Source: Tetrapyrgos nigripes (Eukaryota; Basidiomycota; Agaricomycetes; Agaricales; Campanellaceae). From it: a stretch of DNA of 64,000 nt. The stretch's first letter is position 1. Every line of letters begins with the position of its first letter. The notes beneath the pieces are model-generated. The model was not told the DNA's origin. It was given only the letters and a program-made list of their open reading frames with translations, and searched no databases. Location of the stretch: positions 310,001 to 374,000 of the forward strand of contig JAACJM010000056.1 of assembly GCA_013368315.1 (NCBI GenBank), written 5' to 3'. A program made the position numbers and the translations under genes. Positions 11,021-22,152 of this stretch are shown here, one piece after another.

Positions 11021-12226
11021 ATGAAGTTCACCTCGTCTGCCCTTTTTGCTCTTACTCTTGCCATCACCTCAACCTCTGCCTTGCCTTCTTCAGAGCTAGT
11101 TCAGCTCTCCGCTTGTGACCGACCTGACCAAGGGGAATGTAACACCATTGCGCACGGCGAGGGTATCTATCACAATGTCTTCGAGAGGGCTTGCCTCAAC
11201 TTGGTTCGTGCCATTCCTTCTTCCGTTTCTGTCCTGCTTCTCACTTCAAAAATTCCCCACAGGTCCAGAACTGCTTCGACTCCCTTGACGCTGCTAATAG
11301 TATTCAACCCTGGTCCTCTCAGAGTTGTGTCGCTGCTGCCACTTGCCAGGTACTGACTTTCTCTTGCTCTGTTTCTTGTTTTTTGTTTGTTTGTTTGTTT
11401 TCCAGCTACACCGTTTGAGAGCAGTGGCTGACTATACGAACCCGTTTTTTTAACCAGGGTACCCATTTCCTCATAGAAATGATTCAATGCTTTGCAGATG
11501 TTGGCGCAAATGTCCCCCTGGCTCCCCAAACTGCTGACTTGGACTTCAACGTAAGTTGTTTATCTCCATAATGTTGTCAGTCACTTGAACCATATATCCT
11601 TATGTAGATCTTTGCTGGAATCGTTGGAGATTGTGCTTCAGGTAAGCTTCTGATTGTTTGACAAAAACAAGTATGCAAAATGACTGACTGTCGCTCTATA
11701 GACGGCTGCCCCATGACTCAACAGGTAAGGATGAAAGCCTGGCCCAATCTGTGTCTCACAGGCATGGGAGAGAAAAGTCACTTATGCCAATTTCATTGAT
11801 AGAACTACATTGACTTCATCTTCGGAACCTTGAGCAGCATCAACAGTGATTCTTTCCCTGAGTGAGTTGAGATCTACTACTGTCTACTCCAACTTGCACG
11901 ACTGTCTGGAGGAAGATTTGAGCTAACTCTCCTTCTACTTTCCAGTGTCAACAACGTCATCAACAACTGGTGGACGTCTATTATTAACTGGACCGCTACT
12001 GGCGAAACAGTCCCTTACTCCAACTTCAACGACTGGTTGAAGTTTTCTGATTCACAGTAAATAGCTTGGTTCATCAACTAGCACTTTGAGTCACCACCTG
12101 TACACCTAGGCCTGTAGGGATGCGGAATGTGGTCTTCCAGGGGCTCACTTCAACGTTCAAGGCCAGAACTTAGGAGTTGCTCAAAGTAATTATGAGGATA
12201 TGGACTATCAGCTTGACACTGTCTGA
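11021..12226 (+). CDS. Small secreted Cys-containing protein, function unknown
   Basis: The ATG at 11021 opens a signal peptide (MKFTSSALFALTLAITSTSA). The mature chain is about 190 residues with spaced Cys residues (ACDR..GECN, RACL, QNCF, QSCVAAATCQ, MIQCF, GDCAS, DGCPM, AECG). Short introns follow most exons. At 12057 the frame reads straight into TAA, but a canonical 61-nt intron (12057-12117, GTAAAT..TGTAG) removes that stop and adds about 40 residues (AECGLPGAHFNVQGQN..) to a stop at 12224-12226; I prefer this longer form. This 3' part and its flank recur as a degenerate fragment at 19455-19700, so the locus took part in local rearrangement. Size, Cys content and secretion fit an effector-like or cell-surface small secreted protein of fungi, but no family is recognised. 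Confidence 0.7.
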
Positions 12227-12907
12227 TGTTATACTGTACATATGTGATGGGTTTACTAATACAAGTGTTTTTAACGTCCTACCTTACTATTGAAGCTATG
12301 GTCTGGGCGTAGCTTTGTGTAGCAGGTAAGTCGGCAAGTCACAAATTGGGAGAGGTGATTCACTCATGCCATGTGGATTTTCATGTCAGTAAACTGGGGC
12401 CACTTACGAGTGCACACCTTCAAGTCAAACTTTTCCATCTTTTCTAGTTAGCAGAAACATCAGATTTAGGCCATTCCTTAGTATATAATCATCATGTAGT
12501 CTGTACTACAATTGTTGAAGTCTAGATATCCAGCCTGTCACCTTCAACTCTCTCACATCTTCTGTATAGGTCACTGAAGAATGTTGACAGATAGCTTGCC
12601 TATGAGTTATATCACAAAGACTTTTGACCTTGATACTGATAAGATCCCTGAGACGTTTGAGATCCACACTATGTTCCGCTGGTAAACCCACAAGGATGTT
12701 GCACCAGACACCAGCTGCAGCAAGAGAGTCGTCAATGGCCAGTTGCATTGGTTGGCAAGCATGGACCAGCTTTGGCACACCAGGGTCTGGACAGATGACA
12801 GCATCAGGCCATGCAAGACCAAAGGTGGACCACCATAGCTCTGTACAACGACTGGCACAAAAAGCACGAGCTTCAGGGAAAAAATGGTATGTTGTCAGAA
12901 CACCATC

Positions 12908-13866
12908 TAGTGATGTGTGGGCCAGGGCCTAAAGCCCGAAGCCCGCCCAAACCCGGCCCAAAAAAGCCTGGCCCAGCCCAAGCCCGATGGAGGGCCTGTA
13001 GGGCCTGAGGGCCAGGCTTATGAATGTAGCAGGCCCGAAGCCTGGGGCCGGCCTCGGGCTCTTTTTATCTCTGGGCACGCCACATATCGCAAATTTTTAG
13101 AGTTTTAGACTTTGACACTGCTCCTTGTAGACAGCCTTGCTGGTCAAAATGTCATACTTTTACATTGAAATCATGCTGGGTTAAAGTTTTCAAAGCCAAT
13201 CATCAATGTAGATTGACATAGATGGACCACTTCAACAGTAATTTTCATTTGATTTCCATTTTGGACAGGGTATTTACTATTTAGGTGACTGATGCTGCGA
13301 CTGCAATTTGCATGTCCCCAAAGCAACAAAAAATAATGTTAGACTAGCAGGTGAGTGCTTTGACTCTATATGAGCAAGCTCGCAGTTTGAGATGCACTTA
13401 TTCAATCATCAATGCAATGTCATTGTAAACTTTGTATTTGCTGTCCTGGGTGTTGCAGCCACAATTTGAGACACGGGGATGACATTGGGCCTGCCGCTTC
13501 AGCAAATTTATACAATGTAGGAAAATGCTATATTAGGTATGTCTGGGTGGGGTCTTGAGTCGGACCAACATAGTGTAATAAAATTTATTTTCCATACTCC
13601 CCCGATTCCAAGAGCATGCATCATCCAAAACAGAGTACGCTTTCGGAGGGACAAAATGCAGTAGTGTATTAGTATTATAGACGAATCTAAGTACATGGAC
13701 TTTGCATATGCCTACAGTCATTTTTTGTCAGTAAAGCCCTGGGCTTAGCCCAAGCCCGGCCCAGGCCCGCATAGGGCTTGGGCCTAGGGCCAGGCTTTGG
13801 ATTTTGCAAGGCCCGAGCCCTACAAAACCCGGCCCAAGCCCAGGGCTTCAGGCCCACACATCACTA
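12908..13866. mobile_element. Non-autonomous hAT-like element, 959 bp, with 8-bp target duplication
   Basis: The terminal inverted repeats are TAGTGATGTGTGGGCC (12908-12923) and its exact reverse complement (13851-13866). The 8-bp ACACCATC flanks both ends (12900-12907 and 13867-13874). The undisrupted paralog (around 17640-17660) has this site once as GCACCATC, followed directly by AGGTAG, which fixes the insertion point to the base. Subterminal regions are packed with GCCCR/AAGCCCGG repeats in both orientations, as in many hAT elements. The interior encodes no transposase. The 8-bp duplication and TAG end are the basis for the hAT assignment. Confidence 0.88.
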
Positions 13867-15173
13867 ACACCATCAGGTAGCAAGAACTTCTGCACCACCC
13901 AATGGTACTGATCTGAAGTGTGCTTGGCTAACATCACCACTAAATGAGGTGCACCCTCCAGACTAAAGGTATCCCAAAGCTCTCTCAACATCCTACCTGC
14001 TTCCCTGAGTTCCCTGTTGTAGATAGAAGTGTTAATCATCCATGCCATTCTCCAATCCACAGATAAGCAATCCATGACTCCCCCGGGGCTATCTATCATC
14101 CTGGAATGAATGTATCTTTTGTAGATCTGGCTGGTCCATATATGCAACACTATATCGCTGACCATGTGCCTATGAGTAGTGTTGCTAAAAGCACCGTCAA
14201 GTTGGCCAATGGGCAACAAGATAGCCCATTCCAGTAGTTTCTGGTGTATCCTCTCCCATGGAGGAAGAGTGTCATAGTAATTGTCATAAGTCTGCTGTTG
14301 GTCCGAGGAGATGCTGTTACATGCAGTGTTATGAGAAATTTCAGCCAAGAGAAGTGAAAATTGCTCTTGTAGGGAAATCCAGGGCACTCAAACGTTTCAT
14401 CATAGTTGGCATTTTGAAACATAGGTAGACAGTCTTCCTGAAGATATGGTCAAGAACGATGGACAGCTGAGACCAATGAGGTAAGGGGAGACTAATGTGC
14501 AAAACATGCCCACATATCAGCTGCCTCAATGGTTTAGGACTCACTTGGGTCCCACTATCTTCTGGCTCCATTTCATCTCCACCATCAACTTGAAACTCTG
14601 CTGCTAGTGCTGGTTCTTCAAAATCTTCCAAACAGATATTGCAGCATGTGTTATGGTCTTCAATGCAAACAGATAGTACATCTGAGTGCACAAACCTAGA
14701 TGGGATGTCAGACAAGGTGGGAGGTTTGGGAAGATGCACTAACATTGCCAGCCATTCAGGTGGAGCAGGTCCATTGAGTTTGGAAGGTGGAAGTTCAGAG
14801 ATACAAGGTAGATAGCAAACAAAGGCTGGTAGTTTATCTGAAAAAAAAAAAAAGAACGATAAAGACAGTGACAAGGAAAGAAATTAAGCAAGGATGTTAG
14901 TAAACACTGAGTGTATAGTGAAATAGGTCTCACTTTTGCTTTCTTTTACAGCCACTAGTCTGCCCAAGAGTTGCACAAACTTGTCAAGTTCCCAGAAATC
15001 CAGCCCATTTTCTTTATTAACGTGTTTCATCAGCAGCTTTATCATTGGTAGTACAACAACAAGTTGCTTTGACTCGAGCTCATTGAACAATTTCTTTGAT
15101 CTCTCCACTGCCAATTGAAATTGATGAGGGAGCAGAGATGATGATGTTGAATCTGCATCAGCTAGGTGGTATG

Positions 15174-15839
15174 TAGGGCTTCGCACCGTACCAGTATCCA
15201 TACGGTTATACAGGAACCATATGGAAATACGACCCCGTACCGTATAGCAAGATTTGGAGAAAAAATACGGGACTGTACTGTACGGGTATGACCTGTATAT
15301 CACCTTCTCCTTCATGGCTGTCATACAGGTTGGTACGGTATACGGGTCGGTCAAGCCCTAGCAATGACTTTTCCTTAGATTTTAGTCCTTTTCGCCAAGT
15401 TTTCGTCATTCTTGTACATGAAGTGGTTGAAGCGAGGTGAAAATCCAAGCCCAAAGGGTATATCTGCGCTTGATCTGCGCAAATCCTGATGAAAAAGATG
15501 CTGATGAGCTGTTGTTCAGATGTCAGTGAGTCACAAAGGCCAAGTGAAAATCTTTCAGAGAGCTATGGTGATGTGCATAACACTAGTTTCTGACCTCCAG
15601 TTCAGTTCTACAAGTCTTAAAAACAACACAAAGTCAGTAAAAGGTGTGTCGCTTGTAGTATTTCTTCCAGCCGCAGCAGCATGACCCCGTAACCAGTATT
15701 ACTGCCATACCCGTACCCGTCCAGTACCGTACAGGCTTCTAGATGAACCAGTACGAATACGAGGACGGGTATACCGTACCAGTACTGAGCCAGTAAAATT
15801 TACGGCCGTACCAGTATTACTGGACGGTGCAAAGCCCTA
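15174..15839. mobile_element. Non-autonomous hAT-like element, 666 bp, with 8-bp target duplication
   Basis: The left end reads TAGGGCTTCGCACCGTACCA and the right end, reverse-complemented, reads TAGGGCTTTGCACCGTCCAG, an imperfect inverted repeat of about 22 bp. The exact 8-bp GTGGTATG flanks it (15166-15173 and 15840-15847). The paralog has the empty site CTAGGTGGTATGAAAGCC near 18950. Both subterminal regions are dense in GTACYG/CCGTAC units and can fold back. A second internal end-like CAAGCCCTA at 15352-15360 suggests a nested or compound structure, because 15174-15360 by itself has matching ends. No transposase frame is present. Confidence 0.87.
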
Positions 15840-16274
15840 GTGGTATGAAAGCCTGGATAGATTGTCTGAAATCTGGTCTACTTGTTTGCCACGTAGATCT
15901 GCGATAGTTGAAGTGTTGTGGTCCATTTCGTGAATTGGAGTGTCGAGGGCAGAGACAAGAGGTTAAAGGGGACCACAGGATTGAGTGTTCCTGCTGTACT
16001 CTATTCCATAAGTCATGGCTTCACAAGATCAATGAAGATAGGCACCTCGTTTTTAGTAAGTACATACAGCAGTTTGACAGGATGTATCTGCACATACCTT
16101 ACTGCTCACTGTATAGCATGCTGTTACATGATTGGTAGAACCTTCAGAATAGGGATCTTCAATGGCAAGTCTGTCACTGAGCATTTGCACCAAGTTGGAC
16201 AGAGCATTTCAAGTTGGACGCAACTATTTCTCACCTTGGAAACTGACACAGTGACACCCACTGAAGATGTCTAG

Positions 16275-17190
16275 AGTATTGGCAGTAGCACTAGGTTGAG
16301 ACAACCTCTGTGGTGGTGGAACAAGAAAGAGAGCTTTTGCTTAGATGCGTCATGCAAAATGTATCTTTCGAAGTTCTCCAATTCCTCCATGAAATTCAAA
16401 TGCTCTCGAATTCATGCTCCTAGCTCCTGAGAGTAATGCTTTTGGCACACCAGATATCAACAGAACTGATTAGAGAGACAAGAGGCGAACAGGTGCGTTC
16501 CAAACTCAAGTGATTCTTTCTGACTTGACATGCTACAGTATAGTAAGCTAGACTCACACCCAGCAGTAACCAATATAATAATAATACTCCGTGGCCAGAA
16601 GTTAATTAGGAAACATCAAATCTCTGGTGCTCAAAAATGGATTTGAAAACTTTAAATTTCCGAAGCCTCAGCAAACGATCCGATTGGCTCGGATCCACTT
16701 CTGATAAATTTCTGAAGCACGAAAACCTTTCGTTTCCAAATGAGTTTCCTGGTCCCTTGAAAACTTGACCTTTCCGAACCAAATTTTGGCCAATGAATAT
16801 TGGTTAGTGCTGGGTGTGACTTGAAAGCCTTCTCATGCCAAGCTCATACGAAGCCTTTCACAGATCCAATCATTCCATACATTTCCATCAATGTCTCAAG
16901 AAGGTGGGATATGATAGATGAAGGGTCTTGAAGCTTTTCTGAATCCTGATATCCCATCTATGTGGTTGTAGTCTGCATTTTCATTTTCCCAACTTGCCTC
17001 TCAGACTACCGGAAGATGACAAAGTTCTGCAAGGTAACTGAAAAGGAAGGATGGGGTGGAAAGGCAGCAGAAAAGAACAGGGAATCTACCTATTTCACTG
17101 TCACTGAAGGAGCAGGCTTGAAAACTACTAGTAGGCTATTAGCACAGTTCAAAATGCTGGAAATTTGGTGTGAGGGGACAAGCTTGTGAG
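16275..17190. other. Spacer between the two RING-gene copies
   Basis: No gene is supported in this stretch. It is AT-rich sequence with no detectable match to the duplicated blocks and no clear inverted repeat. A short plus-strand frame near 16962-17189 has no features of a protein and is not called. Confidence 0.5.
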
Positions 17191-17194
17191 CAGA

Positions 17195-19250
17195 AACTTC
17201 AGATTTAAGCCATTCCTTAGTATATAATCATCATGCACTCTGTAAGTACTACAGTTGTTGAAGTCTAGGTATCCAGCCTGTCACCTTCAACCCTCTCAGA
17301 TCTTCCATACAGGTCACCAAAGAATGTTGACATATAACTTGTCCATGAGTTATATCTTTCATGAAGATTTTTGATCTCGGTACCGATAAGACCCCTGAGA
17401 CATTCGAGATCCACTGCACTATATTCCGCTGGTAAACCCATGAGAATGCTGTATCGTATACCAGCCGCAGCAACAGAGTCATCAACAGCCAGTTCCATCG
17501 GTCGGTGAAGATGGATCAGTGTTGGCATCCCGGGGTTTGGACAGATGTCAGCATCAGGCCACGCGAGACGGATGGCGGGCCACCAAGATGCAGGACGACA
17601 ATCAGAACAAGCATTAAGCTCAGGGTGAAAATGGTATGTTGTCAGAGCACCATCAGGTAGCGAGAACTTGTGCACCACCCAATGGGACTCATCCGAGTCA
17701 ACGTGCTTGGCAAACACCACCAATAAACGAGGCGCATCTTGAAACTCGGGCTCCCTTAACCTTCTACTAGCCTCCGTATGGTCCCCAACGGAGACGAGAT
17801 CGGAAAGAGTCTGTGCTGTCATTGAACCAAGAATTACACAACCCACAAGTCCCTCAGGGCTATCTGTCGTCCTGGAATAGAGGTATCTCTTGTACGTCTG
17901 ATTACTCCAAATACACAACGCGTCCTCGTTGACCGGACGCCCATGAGTAGTGCTATCCAGAGCCTCGTCGAGTCGGCTGATAGGCAACGAGATAATCCAG
18001 TCCAACAAGTCCCCGTGCATCTTCTGCCATGGAGGAAGAGTGTTGTAGTAATCGTCATAAGTCTGGTGTTGGTCCGAGGAGATGCTGTTAAGTGCGGCGT
18101 CGCGAGGAATTTCAGACGAGAGAAGCGAAACAGGTGGGGAGGTCCAGACTTTTGCGCGACATACAGGGCACTCGAACTTTTCATTGGAATCGGAATCATC
18201 ATAGTCATCATTTTGAAACATAGGTAGACAGTCTTCCTGAAGATATCGTCAATCGCTAAGAGCAGTGTAGAAGGTAAGCAGACTGACGTGCAACACATGC
18301 CCACATATCAACTGCCTCAATGGTTTCGGACTCGTTTGGGTCCCATCGTCACCGCCTCCAACTTGAAACTCTCCTGCTAGTGCTGGTTCTTCAAAATCTT
18401 CCAGACAGACATTGCAGCATGCGTTATGGTCTTCAATGCAAACAGATGGTACGTCTGAATGTACAAACCTAGACGGGACGTCAGACAAGGTGGGAGGTTT
18501 GGGAAGATGCACTAACATTGCTAGCCATTCAGGTGGAGCAGGTCCATTGACTTCGGAAGGTGGAAGGTCAGAGATATAAGGCAGATAACGAACAACTGGT
18601 AGTTTATCTGAAAAAAAAAAAGCATGATCATGGCAAGGAAAGAAAAGCGAGGATGTTAGTAAACGCTGAGTATATAGTGAAAGAAGTCTCACTTTTGCTC
18701 TCTTTTATAGCCACTAGTCTGCCCAAGAGCTGCGCGAACTCGTCAAATTCCCGGAAACCCAGCCCACTTTTTTCATTAACACGTTCCATGAGCTGCCTTA
18801 TCCTTGGTAGTACAACAACTAATTGCTTTGGCTCGAGCTGGTTGAACAATCCCTTCAGTCTCTCTACTGCCCATTGAAATCGACGAGGGAGCGGAGATGA
18901 TGATGACGAATCTGCGTCAGCAGAAGCGTTCAGTGAAACTGATGCTAGGTGGTATGAAAGCCTGGATAAGTTGTCCGAAATCTGGTCTACTTGTTTGGCA
19001 CGTAGTTCTGCGATGGTTGAAGTGTTCTGGTCCATGTCGTGAATCGGAGTGTCGAGGGCAGAAACAAGAGGTTTAAGGAGACCGCGGTATTAAGTGTTCC
19101 TGCTATACGCCTTGACTTCACAAGATCATTGATGAAGGAATTAGGCGCCTCGTTCAAAGTATAAGCCTGAGTACATACAATTGTTTGACAGTTACAGTAT
19201 GCAACGCATGACTTACTGTTCGCTGTGTAGGAGACTGTTACATTTGCATG
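17195..19250. repeat. Segmental duplication, copy B (intact)
   Basis: This is the counterpart of 12450-16140 in the same orientation. It carries no insertions and keeps the complete RING-finger gene on the minus strand. It serves as the empty-site reference for the two hAT-like elements in copy A. The copies have diverged by many substitutions, so the duplication is not recent. Confidence 0.85.
17265..19035 (-). CDS. RING-finger protein, putative E3 ubiquitin ligase
   Basis: About three exons give a protein of around 540 residues. The N-terminal part (18628-19035) is Ser-rich then helical, with LPRIRQLMERVNEKSGLGFREFDEFAQLLGRL split here for length. The centre has PAPPEWLAMLVHLPKPPTLSD and a RING-type zinc site: CCNVCLEDF, a long loop, LICGHVLHVSCLPMF after splicing, and FECPVCRAKV. 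The spacing between the first and second metal pairs is longer than in a standard RING, with an acidic/Gly insertion. The C-terminal 300 residues (PPWQKMHGDLLDWIISLP.., LVVFAKHVDSDESHWVVHKF) have no family I recognise. RING proteins usually pass ubiquitin from an E2 to a substrate; the substrate here is unknown. Copy A upstream is a pseudogene, so this is the functional member. The intron at 18222-18250 region is inferred from frame and splice signals. Confidence 0.72.
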
Positions 19251-20108
19251 ATTCTAGGCTGTGCATCAGAGAGGATGGCAGATTTTGGGTGAGTTGGAAC
19301 CACAGATTTGCAGCAGATTGAGAGGAACACAGTATTGGCCGCACTTACTCAGAACGCGTATCTCTCTTCGAATTTTTCTCTTTGTGCATTGCAAATTATC
19401 AGCGTTCTTCAATTGGTGCAGTACCCACTGCAAGCGTGCACTGGGTTGAGACAGTGTTTAAGGCCAGAAGTCGCTCAGAGTAATTATGATTCGGATATGG
19501 ACTATCAGCTTGACACTGCAATCTTTGTCTCAACATTTCTCTTATCTTCACTTTCGTTCGTTTTGTCTGATGTTATCGTATATATGTGATGGATTTATTA
19601 ATACAAGTATTTTTAACGTTCTACCTGAAGCTATGGCTCGGTCGTAGCGTAGCAGGTAAGCCGGCAAGTCATAAATCGCTAGAGGTGATTCGCATTCTGA
19701 ACGATTCCGAATCCTGGCGTTAGAAGGTGCCCAGAAGGTGCCTTCTTTGGTCATAAACATCGACATTGTCATTCAAGACGTCGATAATTAATGGATACAA
19801 CGTATATATCGATACATTGCTACAAAGGAGGTCGTAAAAGAGGACATTACAGCGTATACGTTACACGTTACACACTACACATTACACGTCATTAATCGTG
19901 AGGGGTCGTGAGTCATTAAGAAAGGAAAGGAAAGGTATGGATGGATGGATGCCAAGTGGATATGGATATGGATAAGTTGACTCTAATGTTACACCCGAAA
20001 GCCCAAGAGTGAACCCAAGTCCGAGCACGAATAAAACTAAAACACCTAAACGAAGACGAAAACGAAGACAGCTCAAACATTGATTGAAACGAGATGGCGA
20101 GCTCAAGC
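19036..20108. other. Intergenic region
   Basis: Upstream of the RING gene and downstream of the minus-strand secreted-protein gene. Apart from the secreted-protein fragment at 19455-19700 it contains simple repeats (GGAAA and GGAT units at 19921-19950). No gene is seen. Confidence 0.5.
19455..19700 (+). repeat. Degenerate copy of the 3' end and flank of the small secreted-protein gene
   Basis: Sequence from TTTAAGGCCAGAA onward matches 12165-12365, the last exon and downstream flank of the gene at 11021. Shared strings include GTAATTATGA, ATGGACTATCAGCTTGACAC and GTTTTTAACGT-like motifs, then GGTAAGYCGGCAAGTC. This copy lacks about 10 bp in the coding part and carries about 45 extra bases (19528-19565) just after the GACACT codons. 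No upstream exons of that gene are present, so it is a fragment with no coding potential. Confidence 0.75.
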
Positions 20109-21335
20109 TCATGAGTCGACTATCGTCACGGTGAGTAGTTTGATGATACCATCTTGGGCGATTCCTGAGAAGTAAAGAGAGGTGGTGACAGAGAGAGCCA
20201 CAAAGAGAGAGATAGAGAGATAGAGAGATGTCAGCACTGAGACCACGCAACTAGTTCAGAAAAGACGATACGCCACTCACCGTGATTTATTCCCTGAGAG
20301 CCTGCTTGTAACAAACCAGTAACGTCGGACACGGTTGTGTTGTACTTGACGCCATTGTGAGAGCGAAGGCCAACTGCTGCTAACACGAGTTCATCTCTAG
20401 AGTAGAGAATTGGAAAAAAAGTTGTGAGGCGGTGAGGTGGTGCATTCGAAGGCATGATGGTTGACGTACCTTCCAATGTTGTAGCCGTCAGGAATGATGT
20501 CGTGGTGTTCGCTCAGATCCTAAGAATACAATAATGATGGGAGAGTTGAGTGATTGGGAAAGGAACAGGGATGTTTTAAGACTGACTTCTTCCTTGGAAG
20601 CACTGGGTAGCGATGATAAGGAGGTTAGAAAACTAGTCTTACTGATTGAGGAAGGAAGAGACATACGCTAGGAATAAGGCGCCGCTGTTCGCGTCTGGGC
20701 CTGTTTGAGGGAATACACTGCAAGTGAACGGTTCTTCAGACATCATTGTTCAAAAAAACTGAAACTCGAGAACGGACCGGAAGTGGTTGCCGCCAATTAG
20801 AGTCTCGATACAGGTGCCTAATACTGGGATTCTGAAGTTCTCTCTTATGACCGCCTGATAGTAACGGAAACATGAATGACAGTCGGTAGGTAGGGAGATA
20901 AAAGTACGCACAGTCTCGTTCACATCTCCTCGTCCATCACCTAGATTCGCTGATTGGGGATCACCTTGATGTAGACCTAGACACTCGATGCTAAACCCTA
21001 TGGCTCTGGCGTAATTCAGAAATCCGTGATTGGTGAAGGATAGGATCTCTGGGCTGCTTTTCGCGGATATGATGACCTACGGCAGAATTGATAATGAGAA
21101 ACGAAAAGAACCATAAGTCAAACGTGCGTGTACATACATTCAAAGGTTCCCCGAGTCCAGCTGATTTGTCTAAGAGCGAGCCGCCTCTCTCAAGTGGGTT
21201 GTAAAAGTCTACTGCTTCGACCTCATCTCCTGCCTCGCATTTTCTCGAAGAGATTCTCGAGACGGGAAATGCGTGAGCAAGGAAGAAGTTCCAGGTTGCT
21301 GCTAAGAGAGCGAGTAGAGACATGGAAAAGCGCAT
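20109..21335 (-). CDS. Conserved secreted protein of basidiomycetes, function unknown
   Basis: The ATG at 21335 opens a signal peptide (MRFSMSLLALLAATWNFFLAHA). About seven exons separated by 50-70 nt introns encode roughly 230 residues. Recognisable segments in order are EAVDFYNPLERGGSLLD, GLGEPLNVIISAKSSPEIL, NHGFLNYARAIGFSIECLG, LHQGDPQSANLGDGRGDVNE, ETLIGGNHFR, FPQTGPDANSGALFLA, PDGYNIGRDELV, and a last exon (20109-20170) HGIAQDGIIKLLTVTIVDS. The pattern matches a family of secreted proteins I remember from mushroom genomes, without an assigned activity. The last junction (donor 20280 region, acceptor 20172 region) was chosen because it restores the family-like ending instead of the short alternative frame. 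A TATA box lies 130 bp upstream. It is probably cell-wall or extracellular; this is inference. Confidence 0.7.
20196..20229. repeat. GAGA/GATA simple repeat in an intron
   Basis: The run of GAGAGATA units (GAGAGATAGAGAGATAGAGA core) lies inside the last intron of the secreted-protein gene. It is ordinary microsatellite sequence. Confidence 0.7.
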
Positions 21336-21463
21336 AACAATGGGGGTACAGCCCGAGAGAGGAGCAGAGAGAGACCAGAGACAAAAATAGAGCAGGAGAG
21401 AAGAGAGCGGAAGGAGGGCGGCGGGCAGGAAAATCGTCCGAGGAAGAGCGACGAAACAGCTTC

Positions 21464-21471
21464 TTTATATA
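21464..21471 (-). promoter_or_regulatory. TATA box of the secreted-protein gene
   Basis: On the minus strand this reads TATATAAA and lies about 130 bp upstream of the ATG at 21335, a suitable place for the core promoter. Confidence 0.5.
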
Positions 21472-22152
21472 CCAATCTCCCAGCGGATTATCATATTACA
21501 GCCGAACCTTAAGAACCCTTCTCCGGTAAGACACTAGTAGTATGTTACCACACATGCTGATTATCAGAGTCACAAGTGGTCTGGGAATCAACGTGCATCA
21601 GAGAGGGACCAAAGGAAAGTTCGATTGGGAATCAACAAGCTAAACAGAACAACCTAGGCGTCATAAGTTGATGTCTGGTCATTTGAGGCAAGGGAGATTC
21701 CATGGGAGCATTAATCATTCAGAAGGAGAGCTGAATAGAACCAATATAGCTGGGTGCAAGAAATTGATCTTGGAGGTGCCAAGTCCGTGATGCGTGTAGT
21801 ACAGGAAGCAGCCAGTACCATGCGACAATATTCGCTTTGACTTCAGAACATTGCCACGATTTTTTGAGGACTCAGTGGAGCTTGAGTTTGATGGAGAGAT
21901 GGATTACTTGAAGGGGGCGATCAATGGTGTCAGCTGGATCACACGTGGCCGCGACTCAGACATTTCTTTGTGCTTTGACTGAGCTATTGTCTTACCTCCA
22001 CCTCGCCACCGGCCACCATGTACTCGACATCCAACTAGGTTAAAGGAAGACCAAGTACAGTAAGCTTGCACCCGGATCTGCGTCGGTGAAGCCTAATCGG
22101 TTCATCATTCAACAGCAGCCGTCATTTTGAGATCAAACGCTCAAATCACACC

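Larger units (their letters stand above)
12522..15926 (-). pseudogene. Degenerate RING-finger gene (paralog of the gene at 17265-19035)
   Basis: The reading frame follows the intact paralog closely. The ATG (15926) and the stop position (12522) are both kept, as are long stretches such as LNGPAPPEWLAMLVHLPKPP, CNICLEDFEEPALAAEF and LRQLICGHVLHIS. It is broken in several ways. A 959-bp hAT-like element interrupts the C-terminal part and a 666-bp one interrupts the N-terminal Ser-rich part. A small deletion near 14370 removes the last CPxC metal-binding pair (paralog ECPVCRAK; here ECP is followed by an unrelated frame). About 24 bp present in the paralog are missing next to the second insertion. 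Several frameshifts separate the exons. A functional RING product is not possible from this copy. Parts may still be transcribed. Confidence 0.85.
12450..16140. repeat. Segmental duplication, copy A (degenerate, with two insertions)
   Basis: Starting near GCAGAAACWTCAGATTTARG, this block matches 17195-19250 along its whole length apart from two inserted elements (12908-13866 and 15174-15839) and scattered small deletions. Both copies carry a RING-finger gene on the minus strand; this one is broken. The right edge fades out between about 16100 and 16270, so that border is approximate. The first few hundred bases include AGTATATAATCATCATG in both copies. Confidence 0.85.

Noticed and set aside
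12908..13866. Possible transposase genes in the hAT-like elements
   Set aside because: Frames are short (under about 65 codons) and dominated by GCCC repeats; both elements are too small to encode an hAT transposase.
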